45,687 nucleotides of DNA from Nonomuraea aridisoli (GCF_003236395.1 NZ_POUD01000039.1:1-45687), one strand, 5' to 3'. Positions 23,467 through 31,590 are shown, counted from the stretch's first letter. The notes: generated by a model from the letters alone, not told the origin. Program-made: numbers and translations.

Positions 23467-23913
23467 TCACCCGCCCGGAGAAACCTGCTGGGGCCCGTTG
23501 GCCGTGTTTCCGCCGTTGGAGTTGTTACTGCTCCCCGTCGAGCCGTTGGTGTTGGAGAAGTTTCCGCTGTTGATGGCGTTTCCTTCATTATGGTAGTTCC
23601 CGCTGTTTGTCGAGTTTCCGCTGTTCTCCGGACCGTTGACGCACTTCGTGGGCGAATTGTGCGATGGGGAGTTGTAGGCGACCAGCCGATTCCCGCAGAA
23701 AACGCTGGGCAGCGTTTTCATGACGGTGCCGAGGTCGGCGCCGACCGCACGCATGAGCAGCGAGGAGATCTCGCCGGACGTCACCGGCGCCGCCGCGCCG
23801 GCCCGCGTCGAGGCATCCTCCCCGGGTTTCTCGGCCGCGGATGCGCCGCCCCCGGCAAGCAGCGCGCCGCAGCCGAACATGGTGATCATCGCAATCCGTA
23901 CGATTGCCCTCAA
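23467..23913 (-). CDS. Small secreted Asn/Gly-rich hexapeptide-repeat protein B, with a chaplin-like Cys loop
   Basis: The product is 148 aa from a TTG at 23913 with GGGGGGA at good spacing. The signal peptide runs to about GGGASA. The mature N-terminal part has a possible amphipathic helix (SGEISSLLMRAVGADLG). A Cys loop follows that begins FCGN and ends KCVN, with 17 residues between the two Cys; I recall the same CGN...CVN spacing in streptomycete chaplins, though the middle differs. The C-terminus has eight hexapeptide units (nucleotides about 23488-23631), such as STNSGN, YHNEGN and AINSGN, ending in TANGPQ as in protein A. An exported coat or adhesin role is inferred. Codon use is less GC-rich than in neighbours. 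Confidence 0.72.
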   Translation of the reverse strand: MRAIVRIAMITMFGCGALLAGGGASAAEKPGEDASTRAGAAAPVTSGEISSLLMRAVGADLGTVMKTLPSVFCGNRLVAYNSPSHNSPTKCVNGPENSGNSTNSGNYHNEGNAINSGNFSNTNGSTGSSNNSNGGNTANGPQQVSPGG

Positions 23914-24127
23914 CGCGTCCCCCCGTCTTTTCGTGACTTGATTCGCCGACGATAGCAGCGGGCAGTGAAATACGAAGGTAAGAAATCGTGAGGGTTTGCG
24001 GAAAATGGGTGGCGAACTTCCGGGCGGTGGTGGCACACGTCATTTCGTTCGGCGCCGGTGTGTCCATGGAATTATCCGCCCGGTCCCGATTCGGCCCGGC
24101 CGGTACGGCGGCCGGGCCGGGCGGCGG

Positions 24128-25153
24128 TCAGAGGGCCACGGCCTCTATCACCACCATGTTCCCCGCCTCGGCCACCCGGGTCCGGCGCAGCCCCGCCCGG
24201 GCGAAGAGCGCGTCGTACTCCGCGAGGTCGCGTTCGCGCCCGCCGGTCATCACCAGCATGTTGGCGTCCATCACCGGCGCGAGTCCCGGGGTGCCGATCG
24301 GGCCGACCAGGAGCTCGACGACGGCGACCCGGCCGCCGTCGTTGAGGGACGCGCGGCAGTTCGCCAGGATGCGGACGGCCTGCTCGTCGTTCCAGTCGTG
24401 GACGATGTAGCGCAGCAGGTAGAGGTCGGCGGCGGGCACCACCTCGAAGAAGTCACCCCCGACGGCCTCGAACCGGTCCGCGAGGCCGTCCGCCTTGGCC
24501 GCCGCCAACGCGTCCGGGACGACGTCCGGCCGGTCGAGCACCACGCCGCGCAGGTGCGGGTGGTCGCGCATGAGCTCACGGATCAGGGAGCCGTCCGCGC
24601 CGCCCACGTCCACGGCCAGAGCCTCCCCGCGCACGCCGATCTGACGGGCCACCTCCGCGTTGGTCATCGCCGTGATGTTAGCCAGCGACCGGGTGAAGTA
24701 GTGGGCCTCGTCCGGGTTCTTCGCCAGGTAGTCCCACACTTCGCCTCCGTACGCGGCGGGGCCCTGCGTCGCTCCGCTGCGGACGGCGTCGGGGAACCGG
24801 CCCCAGGGCAGCCAGTGGCCGGGGGCCGCCTGGGAGAGGGCGAGGTGGTGCAGGGAGTGCGGGGCGTCGGGGTGGAGGGTGTCGAGCAGGCTCGTGCTCG
24901 CGAAACGCACCCCGTCCTCGGAGGTGAGCAGGCCCAGTGACGCCCAGGTGCGCAGCAGGCGCCGGACGGCGTCACGATCGGCGGACTCCGCCCCGGCGAT
25001 CTCCTCGGCGGTGGTCCGTCCGGCCGCCAGATGTCCGGCGATGTCGAACACCGCCGCGGCGCGTACCACCTGGCTCACCCAGAAGCCGGTGATCATGGTC
25101 ATCATCCGCTCGTAGTCCGCCGTCGCGGGTGCGGGGTGGGCGTCTGCGGTCAT
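24128..25153 (-). CDS. SAM-dependent O-methyltransferase (plant/actinobacterial type)
   Basis: The product is 341 aa; AGGAG precedes the ATG. Residues 1-150 form the helical dimerisation domain with a winged-helix part (TTAEEIAGAESADRDAVRRL, LGLLTSEDG). The SAM site is ALAVDVGGADGSLIRELM, then VVLDRPDVV and GDFFEVVPAADLYLLR. The catalytic His is in YIVHDWNDEQA. These enzymes methylate hydroxyls of phenolic or polyketide compounds, as in tetracenomycin or hydroxyindole methylation. No biosynthetic core enzyme is nearby, so the substrate is unknown. The regulator upstream at 25401-27479, past a 12-bp repeat array, may control it. Confidence 0.88.
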   Translation of the reverse strand: MTADAHPAPATADYERMMTMITGFWVSQVVRAAAVFDIAGHLAAGRTTAEEIAGAESADRDAVRRLLRTWASLGLLTSEDGVRFASTSLLDTLHPDAPHSLHHLALSQAAPGHWLPWGRFPDAVRSGATQGPAAYGGEVWDYLAKNPDEAHYFTRSLANITAMTNAEVARQIGVRGEALAVDVGGADGSLIRELMRDHPHLRGVVLDRPDVVPDALAAAKADGLADRFEAVGGDFFEVVPAADLYLLRYIVHDWNDEQAVRILANCRASLNDGGRVAVVELLVGPIGTPGLAPVMDANMLVMTGGRERDLAEYDALFARAGLRRTRVAEAGNMVVIEAVAL

Positions 25154-25258
25154 CGCAGTCTTCTCCTTGCCGAATGCTGAAGTCGTAAAAAATCGTGACA
25201 AGGAGGTGCATCCAGGCGCCGCGAGACCGTACGCGGCCGTGGACACCGCACCTCCTGA

Positions 25259-25354
25259 CATGGTCGAGGCAGTGGTGGATCAGTGGTCGAGGCAGTGGTC
25301 GAGGCAGTGGTCGAGGCAGTGGTCGAGGCAGTGGTCGAGGCAGTGGTCGACGGC
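25259..25354. repeat. 12-bp tandem array between methyltransferase and regulator
   Basis: Five perfect head-to-tail copies of GTGGTCGAGGCA fill 25283-25342. Degenerate copies flank them at 25259-25282 and 25343-25354. The unit contains TCGA and is not separated by spacers, so it is not a CRISPR. It lies in a 247-base intergenic stretch, upstream of the methyltransferase and just past the end of the regulator gene. Confidence 0.92.
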
Positions 25355-25400
25355 GACGACGGTACGAGCGTCCGCTGCTCGGTTCCCAGACGGAAAACTG

Positions 25401-27479
25401 CTAGGTTTGCGCCGGCTCGGGCCCGGCCAGCTCCCGCATCCACAACCAGGCGCTGATCCGCTCGATCCCGGTGGACAGATGCGAGCGGTAGGTGCTGAAC
25501 GGCAGTCCGAGCGCCTCGGCCGCCCGCTCCTGTGTCGGCGCCGGCTTCAGGTACGTCCGGTGAACCGCTCGGTAGAACTTCTCGTCACGGGGACTGCCGC
25601 GCAGCGCCTCCGCGGCCTCCGTGATGACCCGCCGCAGATCCTCCGGACGCGGTCGGTCGCCGGCGGCCTGGTCCACGGTGACCCGTGAGTGCAGCAGCGG
25701 GCTGGCGGCCAGCACGTCGAGGCGGGTGTAGCCGCGCAGCGCGTGGCGCACCGCCGTGCGGAACTCCGGCTCCGACAGCACGACGAGCGCGGGCCGCGTC
25801 TCCGCGGCGGGCGGGCGGCCGCCGGCCCGTGTGCCCTCGATCTCCCGTTCCTCCATCAGGTCGAACCAGGCCGCCGGCGGCTCCACACGCCAGTCGTGGC
25901 TGAAGACGCCGTAGCGCCGGCCGACCTCGAAGTCGGCCTCGGGGACGCGCGGCATGTTGAGGTAGTCGAACATCGGCTGCCAGAAGTCCGGATCGGACAG
26001 CGCGACGAAGGTCCAGGCCAGCCGCGGGGTGACGAGCCAGCGCCGGAACGCCGAGACCGCGAACATGCTGGAGCCGGGCGAGACCGCCTGGTAGGCGTCC
26101 CGGCTGACGGCGAAGCGGTGATAGAGGACCTGGTCGCCCGGACGCGGCGGCCCGTGCCGGCGGGCGAAGACCATGGCCGCCCGGGTCGCCGGGTCGGCGT
26201 CGATGTCCTCCGCGGACGCCTCGTGCAGCGACAACGTGGCCTCGAGACCGACGATCTCGCCGTCTTCGTCGAGGATGGCCGTGAACGCCGACGGCTGGCG
26301 CCGGTACCACTGTTCGGCCAGCGCGGCCGACCGCTCGCCCTCGTACCGCTCGACCATGGACAGCAGCTCGGGCAGCGCCTGCGGTGACGCGGGGGCGGTG
26401 TGGACGGCGCCGAAGGACCCCCAGTCCTGGTAGTGCCGCATGACCGGGTTGTTGCGGTGCATGAAGAGGAAGTCCAGCAGGGCCCGGTGCTGCCGGGCGC
26501 CGTCGGTGGCCTGCACCCGGCGCAACGCGGCGGCGCGGGCGGCGGCGTGGAGGCGCCGGTACTCGTGCGGGCTGCGCCACCGCAGGTCCGCGTCGAGCAC
26601 GTCACGCGCCAGGTCGTGGAGACACACCCCGTGCGGGCCGTGCTCGGCGAACGACAGACCGCGCAACCAGGCGAACAGCTCCGCCGTGTCATCGCCGCCG
26701 AGCACCTCGGCCAGCGTCTCCTCGGTCGTGACCCGGACATGGGCGCAGACCTCCAGGGCCGAGCGGTGCCGTGGGCCCGGCACGTGCTCGACCAAACGTT
26801 CCAGCAGGATCCGCACCAGCTCGGGCTCCTGCTCGGGCCGTACGGGCGGCAGCGGACGCCCCTGCGCCAGCGTCTCCGCCACCAGCGCCAGCGCCAGCGG
26901 GTGGCCGTGGGTGAACTCGATGACCTGCTCCTGCCGCACGCCCACCACGCCCCTGGCACGCAGGTAGTCGCGGCTCTCGTCGGGACGGAGGTTGCGCAGC
27001 GGCAGCGTGCGCAGCAGCGGCTGCCACCCCACGTCGCCGAGCCAGCGTTCGTCCGGGCGGCGCCGGCCGCTGACGACGAGCAGGCCGTCGGCGGGCCAGC
27101 CGGGAAGAAGGGAGTCGCGCAGCCACGTCTCCAGCGGCGCGAACCGCTCGAAGGTGTCGACGATCGTGACCTGACCGGGCACCGGCTCGCCCAGTGCGGC
27201 CCGCAGCGCCTCGGGGGTCATGTCGGCGTCCCGCGCGTCGCACACATGGACCGGCCGCCCCGCCGCGCGGGCCCGTTCGGCGAACATGCCGCACAGGGCG
27301 GTCTTGCCGACCCCGCCGGGCCCGTGCACCCACAGCAGGCCGAAGGCCGGGCGGTCGGCGGCGAGCATGCCGTCGAACACGGCAAGCTCGGCGGACCGGC
27401 CGACGAAGCTCGCGCGCCGTGAGCTCCGCAGCCGCTCCCCCAGGCTGACGTCGTTCCCACGGTCATGTTCCGCCGCCAT
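25401..27479 (-). CDS. Large regulator: STAND-type NTPase, acetyltransferase-like middle, C-terminal HTH
   Basis: The product is 692 aa from the ATG at 27479, which has GGGGGA five bases upstream; an in-frame ATG at 27491 is possible. The N-terminal part has FVGRSAELAVFDGML, Walker A HGPGGVGKTAL (about 52-62), a Walker-B-like VTIVDTFERF, sensor LLVVSGRRRP and the winged-helix lead THGHPLALALVAE. The middle (about 350-560) looks GNAT-like, with FTAILDEDGEIVGLEATLSL. The last 60 residues, with TQERAAEALGLPFSTYRSHL, form an HTH like those of LuxR or sigma region 4. It is probably an ATP-dependent transcription regulator, possibly of the adjacent methyltransferase; the signal is unknown. Confidence 0.78.
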   Translation of the reverse strand: MAAEHDRGNDVSLGERLRSSRRASFVGRSAELAVFDGMLAADRPAFGLLWVHGPGGVGKTALCGMFAERARAAGRPVHVCDARDADMTPEALRAALGEPVPGQVTIVDTFERFAPLETWLRDSLLPGWPADGLLVVSGRRRPDERWLGDVGWQPLLRTLPLRNLRPDESRDYLRARGVVGVRQEQVIEFTHGHPLALALVAETLAQGRPLPPVRPEQEPELVRILLERLVEHVPGPRHRSALEVCAHVRVTTEETLAEVLGGDDTAELFAWLRGLSFAEHGPHGVCLHDLARDVLDADLRWRSPHEYRRLHAAARAAALRRVQATDGARQHRALLDFLFMHRNNPVMRHYQDWGSFGAVHTAPASPQALPELLSMVERYEGERSAALAEQWYRRQPSAFTAILDEDGEIVGLEATLSLHEASAEDIDADPATRAAMVFARRHGPPRPGDQVLYHRFAVSRDAYQAVSPGSSMFAVSAFRRWLVTPRLAWTFVALSDPDFWQPMFDYLNMPRVPEADFEVGRRYGVFSHDWRVEPPAAWFDLMEEREIEGTRAGGRPPAAETRPALVVLSEPEFRTAVRHALRGYTRLDVLAASPLLHSRVTVDQAAGDRPRPEDLRRVITEAAEALRGSPRDEKFYRAVHRTYLKPAPTQERAAEALGLPFSTYRSHLSTGIERISAWLWMRELAGPEPAQT

Positions 27480-27654
27480 CACATCCCCCATGGGCGAACC
27501 ATCGCCGCACATCATGGCAAGAGCCGCGTGAACCCGCCAAACGCACACTCCCGCCGGAGCCCCGCAGAACGACCGGGACACCGGCCCGCGCGAAGGGCGT
27601 CGGACCTCGCCGGATGACGATGCTTTTACTCAGTGTTGCTTTAGCACTACGCTG

Positions 27655-27683
27655 GGTAACACCGTCGAGGGTTCTTCGTTACC
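27655..27683 (+). promoter_or_regulatory. Inverted repeat in the promoter region of the small-peptide set
   Basis: GGTAAC (27655-27660) and GTTACC (27678-27683) form perfect 6-bp arms with 17 bases between. Just before, TGCTTTTAC and TGCTTTAGC lie as near-direct repeats in an unusually AT-rich stretch (27620-27660). Together they look like a regulated promoter with an operator; exact -35 and -10 boxes are not clear. Confidence 0.45.
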
Positions 27684-27699
27684 GCCCCCAGGAGGTTGC

Positions 27700-27891
27700 A
27701 TGCGTTCCACCCCCCGCCTGCTCGCGGCCGCGGTCGCCGCCGGAGCCGTGGCCCTGCTGTCCGCGCCGGCGCACGCCGCCGTCGATCCCGCCACGCTCAG
27801 CACCTGCGTGGTCGAGTCGGTGAGCGACTTCACCGCCCACCCCGACCTCTCCACCGCGAAGACCCCGGTCGTGGACTGCCTCCACGCCTGA
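27700..27891 (+). CDS. Tiny secreted two-cysteine peptide
   Basis: The product is 63 aa; CAGGAGG lies just before the ATG. A strong signal peptide (LLAAAVAAGAVALLSAPAHA) leaves a mature peptide of about 37 residues, starting AVDPATLSTCVVESV and ending VVDCLHA. Its two Cys could form one disulfide. I recognise no family. A second exported peptide follows 64 bases downstream and then a YqhA-type membrane protein, all on the same strand. The set may be a small secreted-peptide operon. Confidence 0.65.
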   Translation: MRSTPRLLAAAVAAGAVALLSAPAHAAVDPATLSTCVVESVSDFTAHPDLSTAKTPVVDCLHA

Positions 27892-27955
27892 CCCCCCGAG
27901 CCCCCTCAGACAGCGCAATCAGCGTCTACGAAGAATGCAGCAACAAGGAGTTCCG

Positions 27956-28111
27956 TTGAAGGTCCGCTTCCTGACCGTCGTCGTCACCGCCTTGGCGGTG
28001 GCGGCGGTCGCACCACCAAGCCTCAAGGAAACCCTGGAGACACTCGGCGGCGGCGCACCGCTCGTCACCGTGGAGACCTGGGTCCACCACGTCAATCTCC
28101 TGACCTCCTAG
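27956..28111 (+). CDS. Tiny hydrophobic or exported peptide
   Basis: The product is 51 aa from a TTG with AAGGAG five bases upstream, a near-ideal ribosome site that decides the start. The N-terminus is a membrane or signal segment (MKVRFLTVVVTALAVAAVA). The remainder is short and contains LKETLETLGGG and WVHHVNLL. Its stop TAG overlaps the GTG of the YqhA gene (TAGTG), so the two are translationally coupled. I know no homologue. Confidence 0.6.
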   Translation: MKVRFLTVVVTALAVAAVAPPSLKETLETLGGGAPLVTVETWVHHVNLLTS

Positions 28112-28743
28112 TGCGTCCCGCGCAACTGTCCGTGGCCCAGACGCCGACAGGGCCACGGACGCCTCTCGGGCACGTCGGCTATGTGATGTTCCTCAGCCGG
28201 TGGATCCAGGTGCCGCTCTACCTGGGGCTCATCGTCGCCCAGGTCGTCTACGTGTGGCGCTTCCTGGCCGAACTGGTGCATCTCGTCCACCTGGGATTCG
28301 GGGGCCATCCTCCGGAGACCACGGTCATGCTGATCGTCCTCGGCCTCGTCGACGTCGTGATGATCTCCAACCTGCTCATCATGGTGATCATCGGCGGCTA
28401 CGAGACGTTCGTCTCCCGGCTGCGCATCGAGGGCCACCCCGACCAACCGCAGTGGCTCTCGCACGTCAACGCCAACGTGCTGAAGGTCAAGCTGGCCATG
28501 GCGATCATCGGCATCTCGTCCATCCACCTGCTGCAGATCTTCATCAACGCGGCCAGGCCGTCCATCACCGACAGGGAGCTCATTTGGAAGACCTTGATCC
28601 ATCTGACCTTCGTCGTCTCCGCGCTGGCGCTCGCCCTGATCGACCGCATCATGGCGGGCGGTCATCCGCACCAGGGTGCGGCCAACGGGGAGCGGCCGGC
28701 GGACCGGCAGCCGGAGAGGCAGCCGGAGCGGGTGGTCGCCTAG
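28111..28743 (+). CDS. YqhA/UPF0114-family (TIGR00645) integral membrane protein
   Basis: The product is 210 aa, somewhat longer than the usual 165-180. The family core is clear: FLSRWIQVPLYLGLIVAQVV, VMLIVLGLVDVVMISNLLIM, IGGYETFVSRL and VKLAMAIIGISSIHLLQIFI, with four membrane helices. The C-terminal 30 residues are polar and Pro/Arg/Gln-rich. The function of YqhA proteins is not established. The GTG start overlaps the preceding peptide's stop, so expression depends on that small frame. Confidence 0.88.
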   Translation: MRPAQLSVAQTPTGPRTPLGHVGYVMFLSRWIQVPLYLGLIVAQVVYVWRFLAELVHLVHLGFGGHPPETTVMLIVLGLVDVVMISNLLIMVIIGGYETFVSRLRIEGHPDQPQWLSHVNANVLKVKLAMAIIGISSIHLLQIFINAARPSITDRELIWKTLIHLTFVVSALALALIDRIMAGGHPHQGAANGERPADRQPERQPERVVA

Positions 28744-28881
28744 GCCGCCGCGTCGCGTCGCCGTGCCGCGCGGGAAACCCCTGATGACCTTGACCGCGAA
28801 GCCTCCCGGGCGCCCGCGGCGGCCCCGTCCGCGACGGGCGTCCCGCGGTGCCCGGGGACGACCCGAGGCGCCAGGGCATCC

Positions 28882-28916
28882 ACCCGTGCCCGCCCGTGAG
28901 CCGGGCGGGCACGGGT
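28882..28916. terminator. Bidirectional terminator
   Basis: A perfect 15-bp inverted repeat (28882-28896 and 28902-28916) with a 5-nt loop TGAGC sits between the convergent YqhA and HAD genes, only 4 bases from the HAD stop. Confidence 0.82.
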
Positions 28917-28920
28917 TCCG

Positions 28921-29718
28921 TCATGCGAAGAGCCGCTCCAGCACCTCCGCGACGCCGTCCTCGTCGTTCGACGACGTCCGGTGCTCCGCCGCCGCCAGCA
29001 CCATCGCGTGGGCGTTGGCCATCGCGTAGCCGGCGCCGGCGTAGAGCAGCACGGCCAGGTCGTTCGGCATGTCGCCGAAGGCCACCACGTCGCCGGCCCC
29101 GACGCCCCTGTCCCGGCAGAGCCGTTCGAGCGTGCCGGCCTTGGTCACTCCGCGGGCGCTGATCTCCAGCAGCCCGTCCACGCCCGAGTGCGTGACCTCC
29201 GCCAGGTGGCCGACGGCGGGTGAGACCGCCGCGTGCATCTCGTCCGCCGTGTGGGCCGCCGACAGGGCGAGCAGCTTGACGATCGGCTGGTCGTGGTCGA
29301 AGACCGACTCCACCTCGTGGTAGACCGAGAGGTCGCTCTCGACACGCCGGGTGTAGGCCGACTCGGCCAGCACGCCGCGGCCGGTCTCGACGGCCAGGCC
29401 GACGCCGGGCAACGACTGGGCGAGGGCCTCGGCGACCTTGCGCGCCGCGACGGGTTCGAGCGGGCTGCTGGCGGTGATCTCGTCGCTGTCCACGTCGTAC
29501 ACGACCGCGCCGTTGCTGCAGATGGCGGTGCCGGTGACGCCGGCGCGGGCGGCGATCTCCCTGACGCCGCGCGGCGCACGCGCGGTGACGAACACGATCT
29601 CGGCGCCCGCCGCGCGGGCCGCCTCCAGGGCCTGCCTGGTACGGGCGGTGACGGCGCCCTCGGAGGTGAGGAGGGTGCCGTCCAGGTCGGTGGCCACGAT
29701 GCGCGGTGGTGTATTCAC
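28921..29718 (-). CDS. HAD-superfamily Cof-type phosphatase
   Basis: The product is 265 aa from a GTG. The four HAD motifs are present: IVATDLDGTLLTSEG (nucleophile Asp), IVFVTARAPRG (motif II), VIKLLAL-like Lys region in DQPIVKLLALS, and VVAFGDMPNDLAVL (motif IV). The large C2B cap between motifs II and III marks the Cof type, which dephosphorylates sugar phosphates, flavin precursors or phospho-cofactors. The substrate cannot be told from sequence. It is divergent from the small membrane protein at 29793. Confidence 0.88.
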   Translation of the reverse strand: MNTPPRIVATDLDGTLLTSEGAVTARTRQALEAARAAGAEIVFVTARAPRGVREIAARAGVTGTAICSNGAVVYDVDSDEITASSPLEPVAARKVAEALAQSLPGVGLAVETGRGVLAESAYTRRVESDLSVYHEVESVFDHDQPIVKLLALSAAHTADEMHAAVSPAVGHLAEVTHSGVDGLLEISARGVTKAGTLERLCRDRGVGAGDVVAFGDMPNDLAVLLYAGAGYAMANAHAMVLAAAEHRTSSNDEDGVAEVLERLFA

Positions 29719-29792
29719 AGGCCGATTATCCCGACTTGAGGGGAAAGATCCACATCTAGGCCCGCTGGTCCTGCTCTGTGTAGAGTACGCGG

Positions 29793-30179
29793 GTGCTCGC
29801 CGCCCCCCGCCCCGACGACCGCGTCGCGTCCGTGTTCCGCTTCGCGACCGAGCTGGTGGCCTGGGTGGCGACCCCGTGGGCACTGGCGGCGACGTCGGTG
29901 CCGCTGGCGGTGCTGTCGGCGGTGGTGCTGATCGGGCTGCCGACGGTGTTCTCCACGCCGGGCGACAAGCGCAGCGTGATCGTCGCCGTCCCGGGCCTCG
30001 TGACGATCGCCCTGGTCGTCCTGCACGTGCTCGCCGCGGTGGCGGCGGCCTGGGCGGCCTGGCACGCGGTCGCCGCCGCGCTGGTCACCGTGCTGGCCGT
30101 GGTGACGGTGGTGCTGGAGCTGCCGCGCTGGCGATGGTTGCTCGGGCGCCAGAGCTCGCGGCGGTCGTTCGGGCATTAG
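29793..30179 (+). CDS. Small four-helix membrane protein
   Basis: The product is 128 aa from a GTG. Four hydrophobic stretches are seen, including LAVLSAVVLIGLPTVF and LVTIALVVLHVLAAVAAAW, with STPGDKR between helices two and three. It weakly recalls YrdB/DUF2568 proteins but I cannot confirm that. A TAGAGT hexamer about 10 bases before the GTG suggests a leaderless or near-leaderless transcript. Its end overlaps the convergent DUF2283 gene by four bases. Confidence 0.6.
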   Translation: MLAAPRPDDRVASVFRFATELVAWVATPWALAATSVPLAVLSAVVLIGLPTVFSTPGDKRSVIVAVPGLVTIALVVLHVLAAVAAAWAAWHAVAAALVTVLAVVTVVLELPRWRWLLGRQSSRRSFGH

Positions 30180-30649
30180 AGCCGCATCTCCGACGGCAGC
30201 AACGTCGCCGCGTCCGTCAGCTCGACGCCCAGAAGCTGGCCCGAGCCGGCGTAGTCGAGCACGACGTCCTCCGCCACGACCTGGCGGACGGCCTCGCCGG
30301 GCGTGACCTCGTGCTTCATCGCGATGTAGGCGACGTTGCCCTCCTGGTTCCAGGTGACGTACACCGTCCTGGCGCGCGAGGGCGGCAGGTCCTCGGCGGC
30401 GAGCAGTCCCTCGCGGGCCTCGTGCGAGGCGGCGAGCGCCGCCCGGACCGTGCCCAGCGCCAGCTCGACGGCCTCCAGCGCGTCGAACCCGGTGACCTTC
30501 CGCTCGTGCTCCCACCCCTCCAGCCCGTCGATCCGGTACGGGCACGACCAGTCGCCCGTCGATTCCTCGTACGGCAGGCCGATCGTGACCACGACGTCAC
30601 GCGGCGGATCGGTACGCAGCGCCAGCACCCGTTGGGCGATCTCGTACAT
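30176..30649 (-). CDS. DUF6968/DUF2283-like hypothetical protein
   Basis: The product is 157 aa. The N-terminal half (VVVTIGLPYEESTGDWSCPY, then FDALEAVELALGTV) resembles small proteins grouped as DUF6968. The C-terminal half has the DUF2283 pattern, an aromatic NxxxNVAYIAMK stretch followed by VLDYAGSGQLLGVEL. Neither domain has a known role. It is convergent with the small membrane protein and divergent from pyrF (125 bases). Confidence 0.65.
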   Translation of the reverse strand: MYEIAQRVLALRTDPPRDVVVTIGLPYEESTGDWSCPYRIDGLEGWEHERKVTGFDALEAVELALGTVRAALAASHEAREGLLAAEDLPPSRARTVYVTWNQEGNVAYIAMKHEVTPGEAVRQVVAEDVVLDYAGSGQLLGVELTDAATLLPSEMRL

Positions 30650-30774
30650 GTCAGGTGATCTACCCCCGAGGCCATTGATGGAAGACTCGCTTCAGCCGGA
30701 GGGGCTTCGTGGCCTATTGTCGCCGGAGTAGACGAGTCGAGCCGCCGCGCCCGCGGTGGCGAGGGAGCGGTGAG

Positions 30775-31590
30775 ATGGACGATTCGTTCGGGGCGCGACT
30801 GCGGGCCAGGATGGACGAGCGGGGGCCGCTGTGCGTGGGCATCGATCCGAGCCCTGCTCTGCTGCACGCCTGGGAGCTCGACGACTCCCCCGCCGGCCTG
30901 GAGCGCTTCAGCCGCACGGTGGTCGACGCCGTGGCCGACGTGGCCGCCGCGGTCAAGCCGCAGTCGGCCTTCTACGAGCGCTGGGGCAGCCGCGGCATCG
31001 CCGTGCTCGAACGCACCATCGCCGACCTGCGCGACGCCGGCGCGCTGGTGATCCTCGACGTCAAACGGGGCGACATCGACAGCACGATGGCGGCCTACGC
31101 CGAGGCGTACCTCGATCGGGGCAGCCCCCTCGCCGCCGACGCCGTGACGCTGAGCCCGTACCTCGGGTTCGGGTCGCTGGAGGGGGCGATCACCTCGGCG
31201 GTGGCCAACGACGCCGGTGTGTTCGTGCTGGCCCGCACGTCCAACCCGGAGGCGGCCCCGCTGCAGCGGCCCGTGGCCGGGCAGGTGCTGGCCGGGGCCG
31301 CCGCGGCGAACGCGGGTCACTCGCCGTTCGGGCCGGTCGGGGTGGTGATGGGCGCCACGCTGCCCGCGCTGGAGGAGTCGCTGGACGACCTCAACGGGCC
31401 CGTCCTGGCTCCGGGGCTGGGCGTCCAGGGCGCCACGCCCGCCGACGTGGCGCGGGTGTTCGCGTCCGTACGGCACGCCCTGCTGCCGTCGGTCTCCCGC
31501 GCCGTGCTGGCCGACCCGGGGCGGCTGCGGGAGCGTACGCTCGCCTACCGCGACGAGTGCGTCGCCCACCTCGCCGCCGCCCGGGTCTGA
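30775..31590 (+). CDS. pyrF: Orotidine 5'-phosphate decarboxylase
   Basis: The product is 271 aa, the long (mycobacterial/actinobacterial) type. It converts OMP to UMP, the last step of pyrimidine synthesis. The catalytic Asp-Lys-Asp array is in LVILDVKRGDIDSTMAAY, with LCVGIDPSPALL at the N-terminus, AAVKPQSAFYE, and the phosphate site VLAPGLGVQGAT. GAGGGAG lies upstream of the ATG. It stands alone, with none of carAB, pyrD or gmk beside it, unlike the usual actinobacterial pyrimidine operon. Confidence 0.95.
   Translation: MDDSFGARLRARMDERGPLCVGIDPSPALLHAWELDDSPAGLERFSRTVVDAVADVAAAVKPQSAFYERWGSRGIAVLERTIADLRDAGALVILDVKRGDIDSTMAAYAEAYLDRGSPLAADAVTLSPYLGFGSLEGAITSAVANDAGVFVLARTSNPEAAPLQRPVAGQVLAGAAAANAGHSPFGPVGVVMGATLPALEESLDDLNGPVLAPGLGVQGATPADVARVFASVRHALLPSVSRAVLADPGRLRERTLAYRDECVAHLAAARV

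Noticed and set aside
23447..23588. Longer N-terminus for hexapeptide protein A
   Set aside because: The extension is the antisense-like continuation over the end of protein B and would place the signal peptide internally; the ATG at 23447 begins a standard signal peptide.
25259..25354. CRISPR array
   Set aside because: The 12-bp units abut one another with no spacers, are too short, and no cas gene is present.
24128..27479. Secondary-metabolite biosynthetic gene cluster
   Set aside because: Only a methyltransferase and a regulator are present; no synthase, cyclase or peptide scaffold enzyme lies in the window.
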